NCBI GenBank assembly: GCA_963920575.1 | Contig: OY986964.1 | Coordinates: forward strand, 14,435,460 to 14,499,459 | Direction of reading: 5' to 3' | Length of the DNA stretch: 64,000 nucleotides | Source of the DNA: Narthecium ossifragum | Taxonomy: Eukaryota > Streptophyta > Magnoliopsida > Dioscoreales > Nartheciaceae | Translations under genes and position numbers: made by a program | The notes under the pieces: generated by a model | The model's input: only the letters and a program-made list of their open reading frames with translations | Databases searched by the model: none | Told to the model about the DNA's origin: nothing | Shown: piece after piece, positions 10,901-22,687 of the stretch | How the letters are laid out: the number at the start of each line of letters is the position of its first letter | Numbering within the stretch: position 1 is the first letter of the stretch

Positions 10901-13900
10901 AGTGGCAGGGAAGGTCGCGGGGTGATGGGGAAGAGATCCACCGGAGTGGATTGGTCGGAAAGTGGCTAGATCGACGGGATCTGGAGGTCGACGGCGGCGG
11001 GATTGGGTTCACCGGCGTCGGGGACGACGGGGAGCTCGGCTAGGGCTTGGGACGTCGGGAAGATGGTCGGGAAAGGGTCGTGGGGAGACGAGGAAGGCTT
11101 TAGGGATGTTTTGGAGGTGGAATAGGGATCGGGCGTGGTTGATGGCGGTGAGGACGAGGGTCGGGTTGCCGGGGGAAGAGGCCGGAGACGACGACGCGGG
11201 CGATGGAGGGTATGGCCGGAGTCGTGGTGCCAAGGGGAAGAGGATGGCGGGTTTAGGTGGCGACGGGGATGGCCGGAGAGGGAACGGCGGTGAGGCTAGG
11301 GTTAGGGCACGGGAGAGAGAGGAAGGAGATGATGAACAGTAGCGGGTGACGTGACGCTGACGTGGCGGTGGGGTCGCTGACGTGGCGGAGAGAGAAAGTG
11401 GATCTATGGTAGATATCTGGTGGAATCTACTTTACTTCTACTCCTATGATATTCTACTCCTATGATAACTTATCAACTACTCTTAATCATTCATTATATC
11501 CTAATACAAACTACTAAGGTCCTTTTATAGAGACCTTGACAGAGTCCTAATCTACTAGAAAAACCCCCTTGCTTGATTAGCAAGTAATAAGATTTCTGAC
11601 TCAACTCAACTTCCTAACTCAAATGGACTTTTAATTAATTCCTAACAATCAACTAGGACTCAATAACAGACTAATGATAAATACTAATTAAATACTCTAG
11701 TTTGAACTAGGGAAGTCCAAGTCAAACTAGAAAAGAGATTGAACCAGCTTGGTTCCTCTTCTTGGTTCGGGTCCAGTTGGTCGAGTCGGATCGACTCGTA
11801 TCACCCCCCCTTCCTTCAAAATTGGCCTTGTCCTCAAGGCCAGAGTCAGGTCAGGTAGGATGGCTCCATGTGGCCGGACCGAATCAACTTGTTGTTGTAG
11901 TTCTGGACTCGGTAGGGAGAAACTAGGTCTATCCCATGATGGGTCCATGGGTAGCAGTACCAAGCATCTGACGGATCGTGCAGAGGATGGAGCATCTGGA
12001 GGTCGATCTGACGGCTCAGGTAGCTCCAGGAATATGATCTTCAATGGCTCTCCTGGATCATCTTCATCATGTCCCATCAGTAGAGTTGCCCATGACCATA
12101 GGATGGGATCTGATCTCCATGGTCTGATCAACTGTGCAGGGACTTGCCTTGAATCTGGGTCAAGCTGGCTTTGGTCCAATCTGAAGTGAAATGGCTGGAC
12201 CATGCTTCTGCTGCACTAGTCTGGACTAAAAGTTGGTTGAACCAAGTTGAATCTTCAGCTGTGCTAAGTCGTACTATGGTCCAAACCTGTCTGACTTGGT
12301 TAGCTCTACCGGTGTCAATCTGGACTTGAATCAGTTGAGCCAAACCGGTGTTACCATCATAATCAGATCTGATCAGATTGAAGGAGACATCTGAATAAGG
12401 ATGGTAGCTCCTTTGATGGCTCATATCAACCTTTGAATGCTTGATCAACGGTTGAGGACGCATCTTGATCACTTGGAGTTGATCTGGATGGTCCTGATTG
12501 CTGGGGACGCTTGGATCAGGTTCAGATCGAAGATCGGAACCACTGGATCGAAGATCATGCTGATCAAACGGCTGGATCAAGTTGCAGTCTTGATCGGACG
12601 GCTGAGAAGCTGCCGGAGCTGGATCAACGGCGAAACGAGGTCGCCGGAGTGTGGCAACGGCACAGGAAGCTTCGCAGGGACCTGGGGATTCCATTTTTAC
12701 GGTTTGATCGCTGGATGAGGCTTCGAACGCGCCGGATCTGAAGGTGGCGGCGCGGTGGAGTTCGTCGCCGGTGTTCGCCGGTGTTCTAGGCCGCGACGAT
12801 GCTTGAGCTCGTCGGCAACAGGTACGGGAAGGTCTTGGGACCTTTCTCGTGAGGTTTGATCTTGGGATCATCCTCTGGAAGTGGCGGATTGGAGGTCGCC
12901 GGAACATGGGCTTTTGTCGGAGTTGGGTTCCGGCGATCCGAGCCTCTATCGTCGTCGTGGTTGGCCACGGCGGCTTAGGTGAGGGACGCCGGAGCTTCCG
13001 CGATGGTTGGAAGAAGAAGAAGGCGTCGGACGTCGGCGTTGGGGTGGCGGCTTGGGGATGAGCCGACGGAGCCGTGGATGAGCCGGGACGAAGGGTTGAT
13101 GGCTTGGAAGTGAGCCGGGCGCGGGTGAGGGTGGTGAGCTGATGGCGAGCCGCGGTTGAGCCAGGGACGAGCCGATTCCCAGGAGGAGAGAGAAAACCAG
13201 GGGAAATTCTAGAAAAATATGGAAAAATAGGTAAAAATCCAGAAAAATCATTGGAAGGTAGAAGGAAGGTTTCACCCGGGTCTGACAGAGGTTGCAACAG
13301 CAGGTGCTCTGGTTCGATCTGAGAATCGGACGGTTGTCGCTCCTTAACTAGCTTCTGAATCTCTTCTCCCTTACTGATTGCTGGTGTCTCAGTCGGAGTC
13401 CTAATCCGAGTTGGCTCGGGGTCAGGTTCCGTAATCTGGACCGCAGCTAAGGTAGGGGTCTGACTCAAAACCTGAATCCTTATGGGACTTGTTTGAGTCA
13501 CAGTTGACCATCTACTAGTAATCTGCTCCCACTTTCTACTGGTGCGCTCCAAGGTTCTGCTTTGGCGTTCCATCAAAGTTGAACAGAGCTTCAACTGAGA
13601 CTGCAGAATTTTGAATTGCTGCTCCAAACTTTCCTGAGGTACTCCGTACATGGTGGCGAAGTTTCCATTAGGTTCTGAACCGCACAGTCGGTGTAACGGA
13701 GCTCTGATACCAAGTTGTTACGAGCGGTCTACTCGTGATCCTCTCGTAATAGGTCTCTACTGCTCCAATCGATCAGAATTGGCCTGATCGGACTTGATTG
13801 AGTCCAATTGGCTAAATCTGGATCGAATCTGGTTCAGATCTGGCTCAGATTGGGGTAGGACTCGACTGGGTCAAGTCTGGATTGGTTGATTGGCTCTTGG

Positions 13901-16900
13901 AATTGAATCTGACTCGTATTGGGCTAAGTGGCTTGGCTGAAACGGCTAGGAGTGGGTTAAGTGGCTGAGCCAAATCAGAGTGGGCTGAGTCTGAATCAAC
14001 TGGCTGGCTGAACCAAGTTAGAGTTGGCTGAGCCAACTTGGTTGGGCTGAACCGAAGTTGATCCAAGGGCTGTGGTTCGCCGGAGTAGATCGCCGGCGTA
14101 GGGACGGCGGCGGCGGTCGGGGTAGTGGCAGGGAAGGTCGCGGGGTGATGGGGAAGAGATCCACCGGAGTGGATTGGTCGGAGAGTGGCTAGATCGACGG
14201 GATCTGGAGGTCGACGGCGGCGGGATTGGGTTCACCGGCGTCGGGGACGACGGGGAGCTCGGCTGGGGCTTGGGACGTTGGGAAGATGGTCGGGAAAGGG
14301 TCGTGGGGAGACGAGGAAGGCTTTAGGGATGTTTTGGAGGTGGAATAGGGATCGGGCGTGGTTGATGGCGGTGAGGACGAGGGTCGGGTTGCCGGGGGAA
14401 GAGGCCGGAGACGACGACGCGGGCGATGGAGGGTATGGCCGGAGTCGTGGTGCCAAGGGGAAGAGGATGGCGGGTTTAGGTGACGACGGGGATGGCCGGA
14501 GAGGGAACGGCGGTGAGGCTAGGGTTAGGGCACGGGAGAGAGAGGAAGGAGATGATGAACAGTAGCGGGTGACGTGGCGCTGACGTGGCGGTGGGGTCGC
14601 TGACGTGGCGGAGAGAGAAAGTGACGGGGAGAAAGAAATTGAAGGTGAAGGCGATGCCGGCTGCGGAGAAGATGACCGACGGGGAAGAAGGTGGATCTAT
14701 GGTAGATATCTGGTGGAATCTACTTTACTTCTACTCCTATGATATTCTACTCCTATGATAACTTATCAACTACTCTTAATCATTCATCTCATGCATTCAT
14801 TATATCCTAATACAAACTACTAAGGTCCTTTTATAGAGACCTTGACAGAGTCCTAATCCACTAGAAAAACCCCCTTGCTTGATTAGCAAGTAATAAGGTT
14901 TCTGAGTCAACTCAACTTCCTAACTCAAAGGGACTTTTAATTAATTCCTAACAATCAACTAGGACTCAATAACAGACTAATGATAAATACTAATTAAATA
15001 CTCTAGTTTGAACTAGGGAAGTCCAAGTCAAACTAGAAAAGAGGTTGAACCAGCTTGGTTCCTCTTCTTGGTTCGGGTCCAGTTGGTCGAGTCGGATCGA
15101 CTCGTATCAATACATCACGGCATGAAAGAGATGCCAAAGCTACAAATACGATCTGCCCTTAGAAGTATAAAAAACTGTGTTAATGTTCACAGATTTAAAA
15201 TACATATTGCAATTCTGAGGCATGGCTTGAAAAAAGATCAAGCACCTTAGTGTAACCATTTTTCTAATCCTGAATTCTCGTCCAAATTTAAAAAACGTAG
15301 ATAAAGAAAATACCGTATGATATGCAGAAAAAAGTGTCAAGGTCTTATAGAAATTTTATGCAATAAAATCGTGCTTGAGGGTCTGGAGTATCCATGTTGC
15401 ACAACAAAGGGAAGGAAATGGAATAAGGAAGAAGAAAAGGCCACAAGTTGCTCAAACACAAAGCTTGAAATTAGATATAGAGATAGTTGAGTCGAGCATA
15501 GGACAAAAGGAGGTCTCTATCTGTGATGGATATATAAAAAGTAATGAAGGAGATCTTCAGCATGTGAATTCACACCAGCTTAACAGTTGACACTTAAATC
15601 TACTAGGATATCTCTTACAATAACGCACTTTGAGTCATTCATCATACCAAATCCCCATTCTAGTTATATTACTATTCAAAAAATACAGATCCTGAACACT
15701 AGAAGCATATCTAGCAAGTCAAATTTCTAGATTTCCCAAAAATGATAGTCCCATAATGCATCTCAAGGCACTTTCAGACATGCTAGCAGCAATCTTTCTC
15801 ATCAAAGGCTGCAAATATGGAGAGTGCAAAACAGATATATACATATAAGCAAGAAGCAGAAAATAGAAAAGAAACTTCAATCAAGATTACTACAATATAC
15901 CTGGTCCAACCGGTCACCAATATTTGTTCTGTCTATAACAACCAGAGAAAGACCCAATCCACAGGCCACACTGCAAAAGCATTATATTGACAAAGCCAAA
16001 TAAAGAAGTTAAAACACATACTCCCCAAAAGTACATGTGTTTGGAGAACACAATGAAGCTATCTCAGTTTCAATGCATACAATAAAGTTCATCACATGAT
16101 TAAAAAAGGGTTTAGCAGGTTAATAGCCAAACAAAAGAGAAGGCTCTCCCATAAACACCTCATCACGTGCATCCCATCAAGAATCTCGACTTTTTTGGGA
16201 TTTGCGGAAGACCTGAACACAGACAAAGTAATTTTTTCGTTAAAAAGGTCAACTAGGAATTCCATATTGATAAAAAGGATATGAAGCTGGTACATAAAGC
16301 TCATATACATACTTTGGCCCTTGGGGGCCATATCCAAGCTCCCCATGCTGAGAATGGCCCCAACTTATGCATGAATCATCAGCACCAACAACATGATGCA
16401 TATTGCCTGAATCCATGCATCGAATATTCCAACCACTAGCAAAAACCAAAAATTGAAGATCATACATCTGATGATTTTAAGAAATGCAAGAGCAGTAGCA
16501 TACCAGAGACTAGAAATTGGACAGTACCATAAAAGACTAATTACCAATAATGCAAAGAAAAAGGGATCATGTACCTTAAATCCAAAAGAGAGGTTATAGC
16601 ATACTTATGTACCTTAAATTCAACTGTGAATCTTCACAAGATTAAAAAAAAGTTGCAAACCTGCTTTTCCTGTCATTCTTTTCTGTTTAATATACAATTC
16701 TAGTAAAAACAATGACAAATAACTTAGTAAGCATACATCTACTATATTTTCAGATCATGTACCGTCAAGATTTATGGGCATTCTATGGAATATGTTATTG
16801 ATACATGATCCTTGTTCAAAAAGGTATAAGAAGTCATACCTTAAAGTACCTTAAATAATGAAATATGTTATTGATACATGATCCTTCAAGAGCAAGGAGC

Positions 16901-19900
16901 TTAAAAAGATATATGAAAATAAATAGCAGGAAAAAAAGAACATAATAAGTCTAGGGAACAAATGTCATACCAGGCTCATTAGAATGAAATTGATAAAGCA
17001 AACAATGCTTTACAAGAAGGTATAAGAAGTCATACCTTAAATCCATAACTGGCTTAGGATACATCCAATCATCACCAGTAGTTTTTAATTTTCCCCACAT
17101 ATACAACTGACCTCCGGCTAGAAAAGACAGAATAGATATGGAAAGGAAATGAATAAGCAATATTCAATTCATTGCAACTAGTATACACAAATCTAGCTTG
17201 TTGACCTGGTGCATCCCAATCTGGAGCCAAAAACATTATTTTAATCTTATATCAACAAAAATAGATTTCAACTCGAGTACCTTTAGAAATTGAAATTATA
17301 CACTTTGCTGAAAGAAGTAACAGAAATAAACAGGTACTTCAAAACAGTGTGATGCTACATGAAGCACTAAACGATAAGTCACATTCCTAATACTTTAATG
17401 TGGAACGGATCAAATCCTGAAATGCCCGTACAAGGCAAAAGATAAATGATGGAAAACAAGATAGGCAAATAAAATAACCAAAATAACTACATTCAAAAAG
17501 TTCACTTCAACACTAATTACAATAGCAAAAAAAAAACTACATTCAAATGGCTAATTATATTTCTGTGAGAGAGAGAGAGAGAGAAAGAGGAAGCAAGTAC
17601 CAGCAGTACAAGCTGAACTAACAGATCCTGCTGAAATCACAGCACTGGGAGGTAAAACATTATGCTTTTGGAAGACTTCAACAGCACGTGGAGTCCATTC
17701 ATCCTTTTGCTCTCTATGACCGAGCCTAAAATGATTGAACCAAATAGTTATGGAAATGTAGTGATGATGGTGAGAACTATATGGTCTCTAATGTGTTGAG
17801 GGCAATGGTGGTCATGTACAAATTCCACCTATGACCTTCGATAATCAAAGATATAGATGAAGTTGGCGTGCAAAAAGAATTCAGAATCCAAACTGTTGGT
17901 ACCTTCCATAACCACCGAATCCCCACCTGGACATATTCCAAGAAAACAAAGGAAAATGACAAGAAATTCAAAATAGGTGACATGTATCATAAGAATATAT
18001 ATATTAAGCAACTTGGGAAGATGCTTATGTGAAAGAACGCTACAATCATGAAAGTAATTGGAGCGTTTGATACAAGGCCAACTAAAATTACTGAATTCTA
18101 AGAACTTTTAAATGCTAGTACGAGTTTCATTGATGCACATACGTGTAGACAAAGCCGCTTGAGTCCACAGCAACTGAATAGACATGTTCACATGGGACAA
18201 GATTGTTAATGTTTCATTCACATATGAGTGTGTGCCATCATAAAGAATAAGAGAGAGGAATCAACACACCACACCTGTATGGTTTGTTCCGCAAGCAACT
18301 TTGACAATAGTTTTTTCTGACAGCGCAGCTATAGCTCGTGGGCGGGGTTGAGGTTCGTGAACTAACTTTACAGAGCTATCTTTGAGATTATACTGCAGTT
18401 TACAAACATAACTTGGATAAAAATAAATAAGAAAAGCACAGTTAAGTACAGATAGAACTCCAAATGACCTGATTGTCTGTTCCATGTCCAAGTTGTCCAT
18501 ACTGAGGAAGACCTGCAGTTCTGCAGTTATATAAAGATCAGCAAAGCCACATGCTAATCATGTGTTGGAACCCCAAGGAACAAGTTACTGAATCAAAAGA
18601 AAATCAAGATCGCATATTGATTTCCACCAAGCCATACAATATTGATGAGCCTTCTACTGACGACAGCCACACTGTAAAATCAGCGCCACATACAGCAGTT
18701 GTAGCCTGAGGAACCAAACAGATGACTGGATTGGGCTCAATTTCTGCACGCAATAAGAAAGGAATTGCTACCACCATCAGATATCATAAGCTGTCAAAGA
18801 GATGAGAAGTTCAATAAAACGGCGATATCCAACCAATGCACAAGCTCCAAATTCTATCTAGACTTCCACGTGGGCAAATTTCACAAAACACTGTAGTCAT
18901 CAGAACATTACTCATCTATACTTAATGTTGCATTGTGGTTTTTTGGATGTCTGATAAGAGACATTGAAAACAAGCTTGCTATCACATAAAAGACAACTTC
19001 CCATCCGTTGGCAATTGCCTCGGGGTTTTTATTTTCTTATTTGTTAAGATCTCTGCAGGGATCAAAATACAAAAAAGGAAAACTTCTAGATGAGGACCTG
19101 GATTAGAGGTAAAATGTTCACTAGGAAAGTGAATTCTGAGATTGGTAACAAAGCACTCGTGCTTGTACAAGTATGGGACTATGTGAGTGTAATCATGACT
19201 TGAAAAAGATATTGTGGAAGAATGGTCATCTCAAATTGTTGTTACAACTAAACGCTAACTATGTTGTATGTAGTAATAATCAACTGAAAAGGTCAACATA
19301 TAGCCTACAATCTCCAACATTTCACAAAAGAGGGGTAAATTACACATTAGTACCCTATAGTTTCACCAAAGTATCGAATTAAGGCCCTATCGTTTAAAAC
19401 GTTTCAATTAAGGCCTTATAGTTTTAATTTCGTTTCAGTTGGGGCCCTTGTCCTAACACATTTAGCCATCTAATGGTTTGACCACTTTGACTGAGTTTTA
19501 ATTTCGTTTCAATTGGGGTCCTTGTCCTAACACCTTTGGCCAACTACTACTTTAATTGCTACATGGCAGACTTATGCAAATGCCATTCGTATAAGGCAGC
19601 AAACCTCCGATCAAAACAATGAACATTACACAGTATCCCATGCTTTCCAATTGATGATCACTTCCGCCGTTGCATTGTCTCTATTCTAATATGATATCTT
19701 CATGTTCAAGAGACCCTTTTTAATCAATGTTCAGAGTATCTTTTGCTCCAAATGCAGTGTTAATTGATTAGTCTGTAATCAAATCAATAGCAAAATAAAT
19801 CAGTTTCCAAAAAAACCAACTAGAGCTACTGCAAATAAGCAAGAGTCTCGTCTCACGTCTAGCATGAAAAGTTTTATGAGTTTGCGGTTGAGTTTTCATT

Positions 19901-22428
19901 CATAAGAAACGGCAGAGAACATACTTATCGACATTAAAGTAGGCATGCTGAGAGACGTTAATTGATTGAGAGCTAATCTATGCAGTCCACGTGTTTTTCG
20001 TTTTCTTACGTCATTGAAAACAGTCTGAATTGGAAAAGGCAACAGTTTAATCAGATATTATCTGCATTAGAACTCAGTTGGATTGTTTCATGGCCTTGCA
20101 AGCAAGGACATAGCACAATTGTCTTTTCAATGCATAACATGTATAATCAAATATGTAATATTGAAATTAGCTTAATAGCTACCATGGCAATAACCTACAA
20201 ATGAGTGAAAGAACAAGTTAAGAGAATTGAAGAGATTGAGCTACACAATCCTAGAGACATTATACTTACCATTCTTTATTGAGCCTGAACCCAACTGCCC
20301 GTTCTTATTCATACCAAAAGCAAAGGATTCCCCATCTTCAGTTACCACCACCGTGTGATTTCGCCCAGCTCCTGCTGTAACTATTTTGTATCTGAACAAA
20401 ATCACCAACTTCGAGTTACATGTTACTCTTTAAAAGCAGATCAACAAGGAATAGATTGCACCGTCATGCAGTCTTGGTAAGTGACTGACTAGACTAAAAT
20501 TTGATCTCAACCCACTAAAAATTGCGAAAACCAAGATGGGTCGATCAGTATTTTGTATCTAGTTTCTTTTAAGCTTCTTCCATGGAGAAACTAGTCTGAG
20601 AGAAAAAGTCTTTGAAGAAAAGCAACACGAAAATCTTGATGTTCTAAAACTGAGTTGGCCAAATGGGTGCAACTGCTGCATTCTGACATTGGAAAGTAGC
20701 TCCACATGCCTTCTAGAACAAAGTGCCCCACAAGATACTATCACATTTAGGAGTCAAAGAGCAACCAAATAACAAATTTCTATGCCCAATGTATGACCGA
20801 TAATTCTGAAAATTATTGGGCCATATAGAAGGCTATATTCGGTACCAGTCATCAAGCACAATGAAAATGGGTAGTTTCCAAGTGTTCCTTCCAATGATCT
20901 GCTTATGGCAACAGCAATCCAAAGGGTTCTAACAGAAAAGATCAACAAAAGAATATTTTCAGTCCCTTATACTATGTCTTTAAAGGTAGATAGTCTGATC
21001 CAAATTCAAATCTAGTCCCTTCGTCTATGTTGGTAAAGATAGACAGTCAGATACAAACCAAAAATTTCAGCAGTGGCTTCAACCAAAGGTTCTGCAAACA
21101 TAAATTGAAATTGCATAACATTGCAAGCATCGAGTTCAACATGCAGTCATCTATGCCATTTCGGTACAAAGCTGAGAGGACCAATCTAGCAAGCAGATTC
21201 TGGATACATCACATAATTTTTAGTGCTTTGTTAAAGCACCGAAATTAATGCACTTCCATCTAACCAGGTTACTACAATGAGCTCACTTCAAAATAGCGAT
21301 GTAGGTAATATGAGTATGATGCAACCTACTCAGGTTATGAAGTGCACTGGCGATTACGGTAATTGTCAAGGACTATGTCAACAAAAACTGACTGCAATTA
21401 CTCTTCCGATTAGCATAAGTGAGTGGTGTACACTCTCAAGATCTTATATACAGATGCTCTACGAAAAAGAGCAAATGAAACAGAACATCTAAAAGTAAAA
21501 GGAATCAGAATTGCACCAATTTAAGGTTGCAAAAAGAAAAAAGCGCAACTAACTTGGATAATTTAGAGACTATTGTTGGTAAACGGCGTTGGCGTGTATC
21601 CCCATGTCCCAACTGCCCTTTCTGCCAACAGAAGAAATGTGAGCACTTGATTCTTGACAAAGCAACAACTTTTTATACAGTTCTTGTCGTACCTCATTCC
21701 TTCCCCATGTGTAGCAACGGCCTTCGACATCCAATGCTATGCAATGGCAAGAAGCTACAGAACCAATTTGTAACCATCACTAAAATGGTTCTTTTAGACC
21801 ACAAAGAATATGTGAAAATCAAAATAACCTCAAATGCATCGCCAATAAGATAAACAATCAATAAACCATCTAGATAAAACCTCCATGAGAAGGCAATCAT
21901 ACTTGAATCGATACGATTATCTTAATATAAATGTTTTAATAAGCACAAGAAGCTTCTTAACAATTTAGCATGCAAAAACCTTAGCTCCACGCAAAACAGA
22001 CCACAAACAAGCTCGCCATAAACACATTCCAAAAACGCGAAACTCTTTCTTCACCTATAGCAGCAGATTTCATAGAGAAAAAGGTTTACAACAAAGGAAA
22101 TCGCTCAACCACAGCTTCCCGCTCTTGGTCAACGAACCGCGCGGTTCGTAGCAAGAATCAAGGGAAGGATCGTTGAACGAGGGGGGGAGAGAGAAAGAGA
22201 GGGATAGGGCTCACTGCAACCGGAGGCAACAAATTTAATGTCAACGCCGACGAAGGGACGGAAGCGGGTGGGAGATACCAAGTTCCCGTTGGCGGGGCCC
22301 ACCACCTTCCGGCCCATGGTATCCCAGTTGGTCCCACCGCAGTATAAGAGCTCCCCGCCAGCGGCTGGCGTTGCCTCCGCCACCTTCTTCCCCTCCTCCG
22401 GCTTCTTCTCGGCGTCGGCGGTCGCCAT
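7951..22428 (-). CDS. RCC1-repeat (plant RCC2-homolog type) protein with C-terminal AT-hook tail, 16 exons
   Basis: Exons on the - strand: 22428-22215, 21754-21693, 21621-21554, 20391-20270, 18743-18638, 18520-18469, 18392-18275, 18173-18143, 17926-17903, 17725-17601, 17117-17036, 16435-16313, 16212-16159, 15970-15901, 10038-10005, 8306-7951. They total 1641 bases with every phase consistent, giving 546 residues. Residues about 20-417 are RCC1 propeller repeats (motifs such as YTWGRNEKGQLGHGD, GQLYMWGK, SWGHSQHGELGYG). RCC1-type propellers act in chromatin or small-GTPase control; the exact partner is unknown here. Residues 418-546 form a tail with a basic KRKKHK (454-459), an acidic Ser/Glu/Asp tract (about 460-486), and two AT-hook-like GRGRP motifs (508-514 and 533-539), which suggest a nuclear, DNA-binding role. 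Intron 14 is 5.9 kb and holds an LTR element. Start chosen at the first ATG after the telo-box leader. Confidence 0.93.
8880..8960 (-). repeat. SINE-like dispersed repeat, copy 2 (in intron 15 of the RCC1 gene)
   Basis: Shares blocks with 3670-3765: AAATTGAGC, TGACCCTGGCT, ATGGGCAA and AGGATTTGAACCCAAGA, with divergence between them. The reverse strand has the B-box-like GGGTTCAAATCCT. The family assignment is inferred from two copies only. Confidence 0.4.
10493..11803 (-). repeat. 3' LTR of the intronic element
   Basis: This LTR is 1311 bases long. It lacks a segment of about 70-80 bases that the other LTR has near 14624-14690, and a 13-base piece near 11490. A TATA-like CTATAAAAGG lies on the - strand near 11523-11532. 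The GC-rich block 10850-11390 gives long open frames on both strands, but they are repeated in both LTRs and show no protein signature. Confidence 0.92.
11804..11817 (-). other. Polypurine tract of the intronic element
   Basis: On the - strand the run GAAGGAAGGGGGGG directly precedes the 3' LTR (which starts TGATACG in element sense). It fits the plus-strand priming site expected there. Confidence 0.8.
12128..13651 (-). CDS. 507-codon ORF of the intronic non-autonomous element, function unknown
   Basis: It starts with ATG at 13651, about 50 bases after the primer-binding site, and runs 507 codons. The first 45 residues are rich in Gln, Arg and Ser and could form a coiled coil. The rest is Pro/Ser/Arg-rich and low in complexity. 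I see no gag zinc knuckle, protease, reverse transcriptase, RNase H or integrase motif. Its position is that of gag, so it may be a decayed or replaced gag region. It may equally be non-coding sequence that happens to stay open because it is GC-rich. It overlaps the polypurine-side interior by frame only; I do not recognise a homologue. Confidence 0.4.
   Translation of the reverse strand: MYGVPQESLEQQFKILQSQLKLCSTLMERQSRTLERTSRKWEQITSRWSTVTQTSPIRIQVLSQTPTLAAVQITEPDPEPTRIRTPTETPAISKGEEIQKLVKERQPSDSQIEPEHLLLQPLSDPGETFLLPSNDFSGFLPIFPYFSRISPGFLSPPGNRLVPGSTAARHQLTTLTRARLTSKPSTLRPGSSTAPSAHPQAATPTPTSDAFFFFQPSRKLRRPSPKPPWPTTTTIEARIAGTQLRQKPMFRRPPIRHFQRMIPRSNLTRKVPRPSRTCCRRAQASSRPRTPANTGDELHRAATFRSGAFEASSSDQTVKMESPGPCEASCAVATLRRPRFAVDPAPAASQPSDQDCNLIQPFDQHDLRSSGSDLRSEPDPSVPSNQDHPDQLQVIKMRPQPLIKHSKVDMSHQRSYHPYSDVSFNLIRSDYDGNTGLAQLIQVQIDTGRANQVRQVWTIVRLSTAEDSTWFNQLLVQTSAAEAWSSHFTSDWTKASLTQIQGKSLHS
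13701..13712 (-). other. Primer-binding site (initiator-Met tRNA) of the intronic element
   Basis: On the - strand TGGTATCAGAGC lies three bases inside the 5' LTR. It is the complement of the 3' end of plant initiator tRNA-Met, the usual primer for many plant LTR elements, and it fixes the element's orientation. Confidence 0.9.
13716..15109 (-). repeat. 5' LTR of the intronic element
   Basis: This 1394-base LTR is the longer and probably more complete of the two. It is about 1% diverged from 10493-11803 by hand count. It carries a TATA-like sequence on the - strand near 14828-14837, so transcription would run leftward through the element and on toward the last two exons of the host gene. Confidence 0.92.
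17567..17585. repeat. GA microsatellite in an RCC1-gene intron
   Basis: A run of about nine GA units lies just beyond the exon ending at 17601. It sits in the polypyrimidine/donor side of intron 10 and may vary in length between individuals. Confidence 0.8.
19330..19545. repeat. MITE-like interspersed repeat with internal 74-base duplication
   Basis: The sequence type (aaattacacattagtaccctatag..., aattaaggccctatcg...) looks like a common plant interspersed repeat with 'gene-free' low-complexity phrases. A 47-base block beginning GTTTTAATTTCGTTTCAGTT is repeated at 19421-19467 and 19495-19541 with few mismatches. Terminal repeats were not resolved. It lies in intron 4 of the RCC1 gene. Confidence 0.45.
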
Positions 22429-22432
22429 TTGG

Positions 22433-22470
22433 TTAGGGCTAGGCTAGGGTTAGGGCTAGGGTTTTTTTAG
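22433..22470 (-). promoter_or_regulatory. Telo-box cluster in the leader of the RCC1 gene
   Basis: Just before the start codon the - strand reads AAACCCTAGCCCTAACCCTA, with an exact telo-box AAACCCTA at 22464-22457 and degenerate copies after it. Telo-boxes are common in promoters and leaders of plant growth- and cell-cycle-linked genes. The role here is inferred from that association only. Confidence 0.6.
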
Positions 22471-22687
22471 AAATGAAAAGAAAAGGAGGGATTTGGGGGT
22501 TTCTCGATTTCGAGGAGAAGAAGGGCTTCGATGGAGTCGTCGGATTTTACTCGTTAGGAGCTCGCTTATAAGTTTCCCGCTGTTGGATTTCTTAAAAGGA
22601 GGCTCCCTGATTGGCTGTTCTCCATCTAACATCGCACAGCTTTGATTGCTGCGCTAGCGTTCATGATTTCGGCTCTCATATTGGCTC
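22471..22687 (-). promoter_or_regulatory. Proximal upstream region of the RCC1 gene
   Basis: Only about 216 bases separate the telo-box leader from a solo LTR. I see a TATA-like TTATAAGC on the - strand near 22564-22571 (from gcttataag on +), which is a weak match. No other clear element was found. Confidence 0.3.

Larger units (their letters stand above)
10488..15114 (-). mobile_element. Non-autonomous LTR retrotransposon in intron 14 of the RCC1 gene, with target duplication
   Basis: The element spans 10493-15109 and is flanked by the perfect 5-base duplication ATACA (10488-10492 and 15110-15114). The two LTRs begin TGTTACGAGC and end CTCGTATCA on the + strand, so in element sense they are TGATACGAG...TAACA. 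The primer-binding site and purine tract show that it is transcribed on the - strand, the same sense as the host gene. Its 1.9 kb interior has no reverse transcriptase, integrase or protease, so it must depend on another element. The LTRs differ at about 14 positions by eye over 1.3 kb plus two indels, which points to a recent insertion. Confidence 0.93.

Noticed and set aside
10773..11342. Open frames of 79, 126 and 74 codons on both strands
   Set aside because: They lie in a GC-rich LTR block and recur in the second LTR (13996-14565). Composition is low-complexity and no protein signature is seen.
12128..13651. The 507-codon frame as a host gene
   Set aside because: It lies wholly between paired LTRs, after a primer-binding site, so it belongs to the element.
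22129..22214. Extension of the first RCC1 exon past 22215
   Set aside because: The frame stays open for 29 codons, but the GTGAGC donor at 22214 and the matching next exon at 21754 show it is intron.
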